From the NCBI GenBank assembly GCA_946184025.1, contig CAMHEA010000003.1, positions 1 through 37,417 on the forward strand: 37,417 nucleotides of DNA. The letters are read 5' to 3'. This document shows positions 30,456 to 37,417 of the stretch, piece by piece (position 1 is the stretch's first letter; every line of letters begins with the position of its first letter). Source of the stretch: an uncultured Prevotella sp. GTDB taxonomy: Bacteria > Bacteroidota > Bacteroidia > Bacteroidales > Bacteroidaceae. The notes below the pieces were generated by a model. It saw nothing but the letters and a program-made list of their open reading frames with translations, was not told the DNA's origin and searched no databases. The translations under genes and the position numbers were made by a program.

Positions 30456-30610
30456 GAGAATTTTTAATTTAAAAATTCTCAAAAAATAAATTATTAATTC
30501 TCAAAAAATAAATTAAAAATTGTCGCGACTGTGGCACTTTCGGAGAACGGCCGTGGTACTTTCGTTTGCTGAGTGTGGCATTTTTGGCGAACGGGTAAGG
30601 CAGTTTGGCG
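30456..30610. repeat. AT-rich palindrome and direct repeats upstream of dapB
   Basis: A 25-nt palindrome (30456-30480, arms of 12 with a single central base) is followed by a 20-nt direct repeat (30474-30493 and 30496-30515, 'aattctcaaaaaataaatta'). Three imperfect repeats of about 30 nt starting 'gtggcacttt', 'gtggtacttt' and 'gtggcatttt' then occupy about 30530-30610. The 30262-30710 interval otherwise contains only promoters. Confidence 0.7.
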
Positions 30611-30653
30611 GTGTATTTTTTGGATAGTTTCACATTATTATATATATGTTTCG

Positions 30654-30684
30654 TGTGCCGTTCGTTGTTTTTTTCGTACCTTTG
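30654..30684 (+). promoter_or_regulatory. Promoter of dapB
   Basis: TACCTTTG at 30677-30684 is preceded at 19 nt by TGTG (30654-30657), a one-base variant of TTTG. The leader before the ATG at 30711 is about 22 nt. Confidence 0.65.
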
Positions 30685-30710
30685 CCCCCGCATATAAAAA
30701 GAAATCGCAC

Positions 30711-31466
30711 ATGAAAATAGCATTAATCGGCTACGGCAAGATGGGAAAGATGATTGAACAGATTGCCATTGAGCGTGGCCACGACATCGTCAGCATCATA
30801 GACATCGACAACCAGGGCGACTTCGACAGTGAAGCCTTTGCCTCTGCCGATGTGGCCATTGAGTTTACCAACCCCACGGCGGCCTATGGCAACTACCTGA
30901 AGGCCTTTGCCAAGAACGTGAAGGTGGTCAGCGGCTCTACGGGGTGGATGAAGGAACACGGCGACGAGGTGCGCCGCCTCTGCAACGAAGGTGGGCAGAC
31001 ACTTTTCTGGGCTTCCAACTTCTCCATCGGTGTGGCCATCTTCTCTGCCGTCAACCGCTATCTGGCCAAGATCATGAACCAGTTTCCGCAGTACGACGTA
31101 CGTATGGAAGAGGTTCACCACATCCATAAGCTCGACCATCCGAGCGGCACCGGCATCACCTTGGCCGAAGAAATCGTCAGCGAACTGGACCGCAAGCGTG
31201 AGTGGTGTGTGGGCAGCCTGACCCAGCCGGACGGCACCGTGGTCACGGAGAACCAACCCGCCGACAACCAGCTGGCCATCGACAGCGTGCGTCGGGGCGA
31301 AGTGCCGGGCATCCACAGCATCACCTACAACTCGGAAGCCGACCAGATCACGATTACCCACGATGCACACTCGCGTCAGGGGTTTGCGCTCGGAGCTGTC
31401 CTGGCCGCCGAATACACTGCAGCCCACCAAGGTCTGCTTACGATTTCCGACATGTTTAACTTTTAG
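30711..31466 (+). CDS. dapB: 4-hydroxy-tetrahydrodipicolinate reductase
   Basis: This 251-residue cytoplasmic enzyme of the diaminopimelate/lysine pathway makes precursors for peptidoglycan and lysine. The Rossmann start is 'MKIALIGYGKMGKMIEQIA'. 'AIEFTNPTAA' and 'VVSGSTGW' line the active site. 'EVHHIHKLDHPSGTGITLAEEI' contains the catalytic HH..K region and the substrate-binding 'PSGT'. The C-terminal 'RGFALGAVLAAEYT'-like end has 'SRQGFALGA'. The start at 30711 follows from the promoter. lepB begins 14 nt after the stop. Confidence 0.95.
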   Translation: MKIALIGYGKMGKMIEQIAIERGHDIVSIIDIDNQGDFDSEAFASADVAIEFTNPTAAYGNYLKAFAKNVKVVSGSTGWMKEHGDEVRRLCNEGGQTLFWASNFSIGVAIFSAVNRYLAKIMNQFPQYDVRMEEVHHIHKLDHPSGTGITLAEEIVSELDRKREWCVGSLTQPDGTVVTENQPADNQLAIDSVRRGEVPGIHSITYNSEADQITITHDAHSRQGFALGAVLAAEYTAAHQGLLTISDMFNF

Positions 31467-31480
31467 AGACTATCCCTGCA

Positions 31481-33013
31481 ATGATAGACAAGGAAAAAGC
31501 AAAACTCAATCCGAAGCGGCAGTGGGCTAAATTCATCATCGTCACGCTGCTCTTCCTGGCTTTCCTCTTCTGGGTAAAAAGCTGGTGGGGAATCATCGTA
31601 GTGCCTTTCATCTACGATGCCTATATCAGTAAGAAAATCAAATGGCAATGGTGGAAGGATGCCGAGGCTCCCGTCCGTTTTGCCATGTCGTGGATTGATG
31701 CCATCGTCTTTGCCCTCGTGGCAGTCTATTTCATCAACCTGTTCTTCTTCCAGAACTACGTTATTCCTTCCAGCTCGCTGGAGAAGTCGCTGCTAACGGG
31801 CGACTACCTCTTCGTGTCGAAGGTCAGCTACGGTCCGCGCATACCGCAGACACCCCTCACCGTGCCCCTGACACAGCACACCATGCCCCTGTTCAACTGC
31901 AAGTCATACATCGAATGGCCGCAGTGGGACTATCGCCGCGTCAAGGGACTGGGACAGGTGGAGCTCAACGATATCGTCGTGTTCAACTATCCGGCCGGAG
32001 ATTCCATCGTGACCGACCTTCGCTATCAGGCGCAGGACTATTACCGGCAGGTCTACGAGACAGGAGAAGCCCTGCTGATGCAGCAGAATCCCAACATCCG
32101 TCTGGCCGATATGTCCACGGAGGAGCAACGTGCCTTCTTCGCACAGGCCTATCAGACGGGTCGCAACTACATCGTGAAAAATCAGGCGGAGTTCGGAGTC
32201 ATCGACTCCAGGCCCGTCGATCGCCGCGAAAACTATGTGAAACGCTGTGTGGGACTGCCCGGACAGACCTTGCAGATCAAGGAAAAAATCGTCTATCTGG
32301 ACGGAAAGGCCAACAAGGAACCCGATAACGTGCAGTACACCTACTTCGTCAAGCTCAACAATATCAGCGTCTCCGAGTTCTTCGGAGCCCGCTACGACGA
32401 CCTCCGCAAGGAACTGGGCATCAGCGAGGAGGACATTTCGAGCCTGTCGCGCCTCCACGGCTACGATCTGGAGCAAGGCTATGTGCTCAACAACCAAGTC
32501 TTGCAGCAGTATGACGGTTACCTGCCGCTCACCAAGGCCGCTGCCAAGGAGCTGAAAGCCCGTGGCGTGGTCAAGGCATTGCGTCCCGTCACCGACCGCG
32601 ACCTCTACGGCGGCTCCATCTACCCGTTGAACGGCTTCACGGGATGGACGCGCGACAACTACGGACCCGTATGGATTCCCAAGAAAGGCCAGAGCATCAA
32701 GCTGACGTTGGAGAACCTTCCTGTCTATGAGCGTTGCATCAGCGTCTACGAAGGCAACAAGCTTGAGGTGAAAGGCGGAAAGATCTACATCAACGGTGCA
32801 CCAGCCAGCCAATACACCTTCAAGATGGACTACTACTGGATGCAGGGCGACAACCGCCACAACTCCGCCGACTCGCGCTATTGGGGATTCGTTCCTGAAG
32901 ACCATATCGTGGGCAAGCCCTTGTTCATCTGGTGGTCGTCCGATCCCGACCGCCGCGGCCTTAAAGGCATTCGTTGGAGCCGCCTGTTCCATTGGGTCGA
33001 CAACATTAAGTAA
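31481..33013 (+). CDS. lepB: Signal peptidase I, long Bacteroidetes form
   Basis: This 510-residue membrane protease removes signal peptides of exported proteins. Two N-terminal membrane segments (about 17-45 and 68-90) precede the catalytic serine, Ser99 in 'VIPSSSLEKSL' (Leu follows instead of the usual Met). The general base is Lys254 in 'NYVKRCVGLPG'. 'MQGDNRHNSADSRYWGFV' (about residue 455) is box E. An insert of roughly 90 residues separates 'DIVVFNYP' from the lysine region, and another of about 180 lies before box E. This makes the protein much longer than typical enterobacterial LepB. I believe long forms are normal in this phylum. It probably shares an operon with dapB and the WbqC-like gene. 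Confidence 0.93.
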   Translation: MIDKEKAKLNPKRQWAKFIIVTLLFLAFLFWVKSWWGIIVVPFIYDAYISKKIKWQWWKDAEAPVRFAMSWIDAIVFALVAVYFINLFFFQNYVIPSSSLEKSLLTGDYLFVSKVSYGPRIPQTPLTVPLTQHTMPLFNCKSYIEWPQWDYRRVKGLGQVELNDIVVFNYPAGDSIVTDLRYQAQDYYRQVYETGEALLMQQNPNIRLADMSTEEQRAFFAQAYQTGRNYIVKNQAEFGVIDSRPVDRRENYVKRCVGLPGQTLQIKEKIVYLDGKANKEPDNVQYTYFVKLNNISVSEFFGARYDDLRKELGISEEDISSLSRLHGYDLEQGYVLNNQVLQQYDGYLPLTKAAAKELKARGVVKALRPVTDRDLYGGSIYPLNGFTGWTRDNYGPVWIPKKGQSIKLTLENLPVYERCISVYEGNKLEVKGGKIYINGAPASQYTFKMDYYWMQGDNRHNSADSRYWGFVPEDHIVGKPLFIWWSSDPDRRGLKGIRWSRLFHWVDNIK

Positions 33014-33022
33014 GGTAGGAAG

Positions 33023-33664
33023 ATGGGTGATTGCCTCCTTTCCACCACCTATTTCGGACCGGTGCAGTGGTATCAGAAGCTGTATCGGTCCGAAACCGCC
33101 TGGCTGGAGCAGCACGAAACCTTTCAGAAGCAGACCTACCGGAACCGCTGCGTCATAGCGACGACCAACGGTCTGCAGACGCTCTCCATCCCCGTGGAGC
33201 ACGAAAAGGAGCCACTAAGTCCCCCGTCCTCCATCCCCCGACCTTCGACCATCCGTTCCCTGCGCATCTCCAACCATGGGAAGTGGCGTGCCGAACACTG
33301 GAATGCCTTGCAGAGTGCCTACGGAGACAGCCCGTTTTTTGACTATTATGTCGACGACTTGCGTCCGTTCTTCGAGAATCGGTGGGAGTTTCTCTTCGAT
33401 TTCAATTTGGCCATCACCCGTAAGATGTGCGAACTGCTCGACATCCAGCCGCACATCCGACTCACGGAGACCTATCGGACGGCCTCGGAGATAGCCAGCG
33501 GCGACTACCGTGAGGCCATTCGGCCGAAGAAACCCGTTGCTGACGCAGACTTCCAGCCCAAGGCTTACTATCAGGTCTACCAACAGTGTTATGGATTTCA
33601 GCCCAACCTGAGCATCCTCGACCTGTTGTTCAACATGGGCAACGAAGCCATCTTCTACCTCTAA
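33023..33664 (+). CDS. WbqC-like family protein
   Basis: This 213-residue soluble protein fits the WbqC-like family: an early 'LLSTTYFGPVQWYQKLY', then 'FQKQTYRNRCVIATTNGLQTLSIPVEH', a variable Ser/Pro-rich stretch (about 65-80), 'NHGKWRAEHWNALQSAYGDSPFFDYY', 'LFDFNLAITRKMCELLDI' and the end 'LSILDLLFNMGNEAIFYL'. Members occur in O-antigen and sugar loci, but the biochemical function is not settled. It follows lepB after 9 nt. Confidence 0.87.
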   Translation: MGDCLLSTTYFGPVQWYQKLYRSETAWLEQHETFQKQTYRNRCVIATTNGLQTLSIPVEHEKEPLSPPSSIPRPSTIRSLRISNHGKWRAEHWNALQSAYGDSPFFDYYVDDLRPFFENRWEFLFDFNLAITRKMCELLDIQPHIRLTETYRTASEIASGDYREAIRPKKPVADADFQPKAYYQVYQQCYGFQPNLSILDLLFNMGNEAIFYL

Positions 33665-33751
33665 ACGCCTGTGTCGCCATGGAAAGGCGATTCCCTTTCG
33701 GTAAAAAAGACTAGTATTCATGATTTTTTATAAACGCAAACAAGATTCAGT

Positions 33752-34303
33752 ATGAAAAGAAATGGTATGAAAACGATGGTCCTCCTCTTGGCAGGAACCA
33801 TCCTCACGAGCTCCTGTGTTGGCTCGTTCGGTTTGTTCAACAAACTCGCCCAGTGGAATAAGACAGCCACTGACTCGAAGTTTCTCAATGAGTTGATCTT
33901 CCTGGTACTCTCACCCGCCTATGCCGTGTGTGGCGTGGCCGACTTCTTTGTGCTTAATTCCATTGAATTCTGGACGGGTGACAACCCCGTAGCCAACAAC
34001 GTTGGAAAGACGAAAACGGTGAAGGGAAGCGACGGACTCGACTATGCCGTGAAGACCTTGCAGGACGGTTACGAGATGACCAATCCCGACGGACAGCGTT
34101 TCTATTTCCTCTATGACAAGGAAACGAACTCCTGGTCCATGATGACGGAAGGTCTGGAAAAGAAACTCTTCAAGTTCAATGAAGACGGAACCATCCAGGC
34201 TTATCTCGACAATGACCATGAGATGACCGTCACACAGGATGCTGCCGGCCTCTTCCAGGTGCGTCAGGCCACGTCCATGGGTACTTACTGGGCCATGCGG
34301 TAG
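33752..34303 (+). CDS. DUF3332-like small lipoprotein
   Basis: This 183-residue protein has a lipoprotein signal peptide (Cys22 in 'LTSSC'). Residues 23-75 are hydrophobic ('VGSFGLFNKLAQWN', 'FLNELIFLVLSPAYAVCGVADFFVLNSIEFWTG') and fit the DUF3332 pattern. The C-terminal half is beta-rich and soluble-looking (repeated 'DG..Y..' strands). It is probably anchored to a membrane; function unknown. It lies 87 nt after the WbqC-like gene without an obvious promoter and ends about 100 nt before a strong hairpin. Confidence 0.75.
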   Translation: MKRNGMKTMVLLLAGTILTSSCVGSFGLFNKLAQWNKTATDSKFLNELIFLVLSPAYAVCGVADFFVLNSIEFWTGDNPVANNVGKTKTVKGSDGLDYAVKTLQDGYEMTNPDGQRFYFLYDKETNSWSMMTEGLEKKLFKFNEDGTIQAYLDNDHEMTVTQDAAGLFQVRQATSMGTYWAMR

Positions 34304-34404
34304 AATACATTACGGCTCTATGGGGCTTCTCCGGCCCTTCCTCAGTGGCCCTTTCTCTTTGCCACGGAGGTACTTTGGAAAAGTAATAAAGCCTTTCTTC
34401 CTAT

Positions 34405-34471
34405 GCAATATACCCTCTTTTACTTGGTAATATGCCCTATGTTGCCAGGTAAAAGAGGGTATATTGCTTTT
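34405..34471 (+). terminator. Strong hairpin terminator
   Basis: A perfect 19-bp stem (34405-34423 with 34449-34467) is followed by TTTT. It ends the dapB-lepB-WbqC-DUF3332 run. Its words GGTATATTGC, TAAAAGAG and GGTAATAT(A/G)CCCT recur in the hairpins at 24481-24557. Confidence 0.85.
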
Positions 34472-34576
34472 GGGGTAAGGCCGGAAAGAGCGGTGAAAGC
34501 GGTTCTTTCCTCATGGAAAACCTCATGGGTGATGTGTGCTTTCTTGTTTCTTGGCAATGGATTACGGCTTAAATGC

Positions 34577-34584
34577 TATCTTTG
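34577..34584 (+). promoter_or_regulatory. -7 box of an orphan promoter
   Basis: TATCTTTG, with TTG at 34551-34553 (23-nt spacer, slightly long). It points at a 13-codon frame that runs into the end of the convergent M16 peptidase gene. Confidence 0.45.
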
Positions 34585-34625
34585 TAGATAAGAAAGGAAC
34601 ACAAAGCAAACCCAAACCACAAGAA

Positions 34626-34667
34626 ATGAAAAAGGAGATTGTTTTAACGGCATTGCTTTATTCGTAG
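34626..34667 (+). pseudogene. Truncated gene start or 13-residue peptide
   Basis: ATG at 34626 opens MKKEIVLTALLYS, which stops at 34665-34667 inside the 3' end of the minus-strand M16 peptidase gene. A promoter box lies 40 nt upstream. The sequence looks like the first residues of a signal peptide. It is most easily read as the stub of a gene whose body was lost, though a tiny functional peptide cannot be excluded. Confidence 0.35.
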
Positions 34668-35923
34668 ATGAGTGTGGTCATGTGGTCGGCTGGAAACAGC
34701 TCGGCGGCCACGGCTTGGAGCTGTTCTGCCGTGACGTTGTCAATTTGCCGGTAGAGCTGTTCCACGTCTTTTTCCTTGCCGTCGTGTAGGAATGCTTTTC
34801 CGAAATCAATGGCAAAGTTCTCCCGTTGGTCTGTAGCTACGCCAATCTGACCCTTGATCTGCTGTTTGGCAATCTTTAGTTTTCTCGATGAAATGGGCGA
34901 TTTTATCAGCTTGTCGAGCTCTTTTCGTACCAGTCGCAGGCATTTCTTCACGTCGGTGCGGTCGCATCCGAAGTAGACCGACCAGATGCCGGTGTCGGAA
35001 TAGGCCACCATCGTACTCTCAACGGTATATACCAGTCCGTGCTTCTCACGCAGGCTGAGGCTGAGCAGGGCGTTCAGTCCCGGTCCGCCGAGCATGTTGT
35101 TGAGCAAGTAGAGGGCTGTCCGGTTAGGGTGGTGCATGTCGTAGGCACGACATCCCAGCATGACGTGTGCCTGGTGGGTGCCTTTGTCAATCATGATGGT
35201 GTGTGGCTCGTCGGTAGCAACCTGTTCTTCTGCGTGATCAACTTGTATCGGCAGCCTGTCGGTGGGGCTTTTTCCCGTGGTGTCTTCCGTCGGAACAGTG
35301 ACGTTCCGATGGTGTTTCTTCAGTGCTTGTACCACCTTTTTGAAGTCCACATCGCCGTAGACGAAGAACACGGCATGGTCCGGTCTGTAGTGTCTGCGGG
35401 CAAAACGTCTGGCATCCTCGGCTTGGAAGCACCTCACATGGGCGGCCGTGCCCAGGATGTTGTGCCCCAACGGGTGCCGGCGGAACAGCCTGTTTTCGAA
35501 ATCGTCGTATATCAGTTCGGCCGGTGAGTCGTTGTAGCTTTCTATTTCTTCTACGATGACTTCTTTTTCTTTCTCTACCTCAGCTTCGGGGTAGGTGGAG
35601 TGGAACACGATGTCGGTCAGTAGGTCTGCGGCGCGACTGAAGTGGTCGCGGAGCAGGGCTGCATAGTATACCGTATGTTCCTTGGTGGTGAAGGCATTGA
35701 GTTCGCCGCCTACGTTTTCCAAGGCGTTGATAATCTGTATGGAGTTTCTTCGGCTTGTCCCCTTGAACGTGGTGTGTTCAACAAAGTGGGCCAGTCCCTC
35801 TTCGCCGCATTCCTCATGGCGCGTGCCGGCGGCCAGTTGATAGCCGCAGTAGACGACCTGCGCGTCTGACGGGAGGTGGATGATGCGCAGTCCGTTGTCG
35901 AGTGTTGTCGTGTTATATTTCAT
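34658..35923 (-). CDS. M16 family zinc peptidase (processing-peptidase type)
   Basis: This 421-residue protein has the inverted zinc motif 'HFVEH' (His46, Glu49, His50) and the distal ligand Glu126 in 'VIVEEIESYND', so it should be catalytically active. The second half has the M16 inactive repeat fold with 'MLGGPGLNALLSLSLREKHGLVYTVES'. There is no signal peptide; it is probably cytoplasmic. The start at 35923 lies 8 nt after a TATCTTTG box, giving a nearly leaderless mRNA. Its stop overlaps the convergent 13-codon frame. The substrate is unknown. Confidence 0.93.
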   Translation of the reverse strand: MKYNTTTLDNGLRIIHLPSDAQVVYCGYQLAAGTRHEECGEEGLAHFVEHTTFKGTSRRNSIQIINALENVGGELNAFTTKEHTVYYAALLRDHFSRAADLLTDIVFHSTYPEAEVEKEKEVIVEEIESYNDSPAELIYDDFENRLFRRHPLGHNILGTAAHVRCFQAEDARRFARRHYRPDHAVFFVYGDVDFKKVVQALKKHHRNVTVPTEDTTGKSPTDRLPIQVDHAEEQVATDEPHTIMIDKGTHQAHVMLGCRAYDMHHPNRTALYLLNNMLGGPGLNALLSLSLREKHGLVYTVESTMVAYSDTGIWSVYFGCDRTDVKKCLRLVRKELDKLIKSPISSRKLKIAKQQIKGQIGVATDQRENFAIDFGKAFLHDGKEKDVEQLYRQIDNVTAEQLQAVAAELFPADHMTTLIYE

Positions 35924-35931
35924 TTGTGGTG

Positions 35932-35939
35932 CAAAGATA
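35932..35939 (-). promoter_or_regulatory. -7 box of the M16 peptidase gene
   Basis: TATCTTTG on the minus strand, 8 nt before the ATG. No TTTG at 19-21 nt; TTTA lies at 24 nt. Confidence 0.55.
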
Positions 35940-36112
35940 GTAAAAACCCCAAATCCTGCACCCTAAACGTCGGACTTTTTGCAAACTTCAGCCTTGGAAA
36001 CAGCGATGAGTAGGGAAATGATTCATGTGGCAACTGAAAAAGACAACGAAAGAAACGAAGGTGATGAATCTTTTCTTTCAAGGTCGTTCCTCTTCGGAAA
36101 AGCTTAAATAAA

Positions 36113-36144
36113 TTTGGCTTTTCACGCGCTTAATCGTATCTTTG
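36113..36144 (+). promoter_or_regulatory. Promoter of the sugar-kinase gene
   Basis: TTTG (36113-36116), a 20-nt spacer and TATCTTTG (36137-36144) form a consensus promoter with a short leader of about 15 nt. The 35940-36112 stretch shows no gene. Confidence 0.85.
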
Positions 36145-36162
36145 CATCGTAAAAAGGAAAGT

Positions 36163-37137
36163 ATGAGAAAAGTAATCGGCATCGGTGAAACGGTGCTTGA
36201 CATCCTCTTCAGAAACGGACAGCCTGTCAGCGCACTGCCGGGAGGCTCCACCTACAATGCCGTGATTTCCATGGCGCGTGCCGGTCTGCCCGTTACGTTC
36301 ATCGGTGAGGTGGGGCACGACCGAGTGGGTGACGAAATCGTGGGCTTTCTGGAGAAGAACGGAGTCGACACCCGTAGTGTCTGCCGCTTTCAGAATACGA
36401 AGTCGCCCATTTCTCTGGCGTTCCTCAACGAGCAGAATGATGCGGAGTATGTGTTCTATAAGGATCATCCGCACGACCGTCTCGACTTGATTATCCCAGA
36501 CATCGGAGCCGATGACATCGTACTTTTTGGTTCCTACTATGCTGTCAATCCAGTGATCCGTATGCAGGTGAAGGCACTCCTTGATGCGGCTCGGTCTTGC
36601 GGAGCCATCATCTATTATGATGTGAACTTCCGGGCGGCGCATGCCCATGAGGCCAAGAAGCTCGTTCCCTGTTTCAGGGAGAATCTGGAGTATGCCGACC
36701 TTGTCCGCGGCAGCCATGAAGACTTCGCCGTGCTCTTTCAAAAGGAAGGGGCTGATGCCGTCTACGACGCGGAAATCTCTTCCTTCTGCCGCCATTTCAT
36801 CTATACGCAAGGCTCCCGTGCGGTGGAGGTGCGTGGTGCTGGTGGCTTTGCCAAGAGCTATCCTGTCGCAGAACAGGCAACGGTGAGTACCGTCGGAGCC
36901 GGCGACAACTTCAATGCCGGATTCATCTATGGGCTGATGAAGTATGGTGTCACCCGTTCCGACCTTGTCCGCGGACTCAGCGAAAACCAGTGGGATGCGC
37001 TTGTAGGCTGTGCCTGCCGTTTCTCCGCCGAATGTTGCAAAGACATCTATAACTATGTGTCGGAATCGTTCGGCCACAGCTTGCGGCAGGACGGTGCCCA
37101 TTTTGGGAAAGATTCCGATGGAATGGGTGAAAAATGA
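36163..37137 (+). CDS. PfkB-family carbohydrate kinase
   Basis: This 324-residue ribokinase-fold kinase is probably a fructokinase or similar sugar kinase. It opens 'MRKVIGIGETVLDILFRNG'. 'ALPGGSTYNAVISMARAGLPVTFIGEVGHDRVGDEIVGFLEKNGVDT' is PfkB signature 1. 'STVGAGDNFNAGFIYGL' near residue 245 is signature 2 with the catalytic Asp in 'GAGD'. A GGAAAG lies before the ATG at 36163; the frame is open 7 codons further upstream but that lies at the predicted transcription start. The gene precedes the flavodiiron gene by 24 nt. Confidence 0.92.
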   Translation: MRKVIGIGETVLDILFRNGQPVSALPGGSTYNAVISMARAGLPVTFIGEVGHDRVGDEIVGFLEKNGVDTRSVCRFQNTKSPISLAFLNEQNDAEYVFYKDHPHDRLDLIIPDIGADDIVLFGSYYAVNPVIRMQVKALLDAARSCGAIIYYDVNFRAAHAHEAKKLVPCFRENLEYADLVRGSHEDFAVLFQKEGADAVYDAEISSFCRHFIYTQGSRAVEVRGAGGFAKSYPVAEQATVSTVGAGDNFNAGFIYGLMKYGVTRSDLVRGLSENQWDALVGCACRFSAECCKDIYNYVSESFGHSLRQDGAHFGKDSDGMGEK

Positions 37138-37161
37138 ATCAATACACATAAAAAGAAAGAT

Positions 37162-37417
37162 ATGAAGACAATCACAGACAACATCTACTATGTGGGTGTG
37201 AACGACCGCAACAAAAACCTCTTTGAGGGCTTGTGGCCTTTGCCCGATGGCGTTTCTTACAACGCCTATCTCATCGATGACGAGCATGTGACCCTCATCG
37301 ACACCGTGGAGGTGGACTTCTTCACGCAGTTTATTGAAAACATCCGTGAGGTCATCGGCTCAAAGCCTATCGAATATCTCGTCATCAACCACATGGAACC
37401 CGACCACAGCGGCTCCA
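37162..37417 (+). CDS. FprA-family flavodiiron protein, partial (N-terminus)
   Basis: The first 85 residues are inside the window and the gene runs off the right edge. 'MKTITDNIYYVGVNDRNKNLFEGLWPLPDGVSYNAYLIDDEHVTLIDTVE' followed by 'YLVINHMEPDHSGS' is the beta-lactamase-fold di-iron domain of A-type flavoproteins, with ligands in 'HMEPDH' (His-x-Glu-x-Asp-His). Such proteins reduce O2 or NO in anaerobes, which fits an anaerobic Bacteroidales host. A flavodoxin domain would be expected beyond the edge. Confidence 0.93.
   Translation, partial: MKTITDNIYYVGVNDRNKNLFEGLWPLPDGVSYNAYLIDDEHVTLIDTVEVDFFTQFIENIREVIGSKPIEYLVINHMEPDHSGS

Noticed and set aside
31904-33202. A 432-codon minus-strand frame opposite lepB
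   Set aside because: It is antisense to a signal peptidase with intact catalytic motifs.
1-37417. tRNA, rRNA or riboswitch genes
   Set aside because: No cloverleaf, rRNA or known riboswitch core was recognised by eye; a covariance-model scan would be needed to exclude small RNAs.

Overview
The window looks like a chromosomal stretch from a Prevotella-type Bacteroidales bacterium. The evidence is a set of Bacteroidetes-specific signals. Promoters fit TTTG-N19-21-TAnnTTTG, and classical Shine-Dalgarno sites are scarce. The proteins include a smalltalk/HU/M15 peptidase cassette, a DUF2851 protein, a WbqC-like protein, a very long signal peptidase I, a fimbrillin-like lipoprotein with a C-terminal 'GLPSGxLWATCNVGA' domain, and a secreted protein with a Por/T9SS-like tail. 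No tRNA, rRNA, insertion sequence or CRISPR array was seen.

Layout. 1-2.3 kb: a small cassette of an RteC-like protein, an M15 peptidase, an HU-like protein and smalltalk, closed by a large hairpin. 2.3-3.6 kb: a low-complexity lipoprotein on the minus strand. 3.7-8.2 kb: a segment bounded by inverted copies of a promoter-bearing intergenic repeat. It holds a 56-residue orphan small protein, its upstream secreted partner and a THUMP-like methyltransferase. 8.25-13.07 kb: a probable operon of two tandem GNAT-like paralogues, parE and ybeY, driven from a duplicated promoter and ended by a hairpin that overlaps the ybeY stop codon. 13.1-15.5 kb: a long structured leader, a 99-residue protein with three 'YxxGxxPF' repeats and a fimbrillin-like lipoprotein. 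15.6-21.7 kb, minus strand: ruvB, then an AT-rich BcgI-like (Type IIB) restriction-modification pair, then coaD and an S41 protease. 21.9-24.4 kb: a secreted GH2 glycosidase. 24.7-30.3 kb, minus strand: DUF2851 protein, 4HBT thioesterase, dprA; then dusB and a Fur-family regulator; then a CDF metal exporter. Two palindromes lie between the regulator and the exporter promoter. 30.7-34.3 kb: dapB, lepB, WbqC-like and a DUF3332-like lipoprotein. 34.6-37.4 kb: an M16 peptidase, a PfkB sugar kinase and the start of an FprA-type flavodiiron protein.

Most genes are housekeeping (topoisomerase IV, RuvB, YbeY, CoaD, DapB, LepB, DprA, Dus). The accessory content is the restriction-modification pair, the repeat-flanked segment, the first cassette and the 13 kb leader plus repeat-peptide locus. 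The last is my best candidate for something undescribed. Several genes start only 5-8 nt after their -7 box, so leaderless transcripts are a recurrent theme. Function calls come from recognising motifs by eye; no database search was run.
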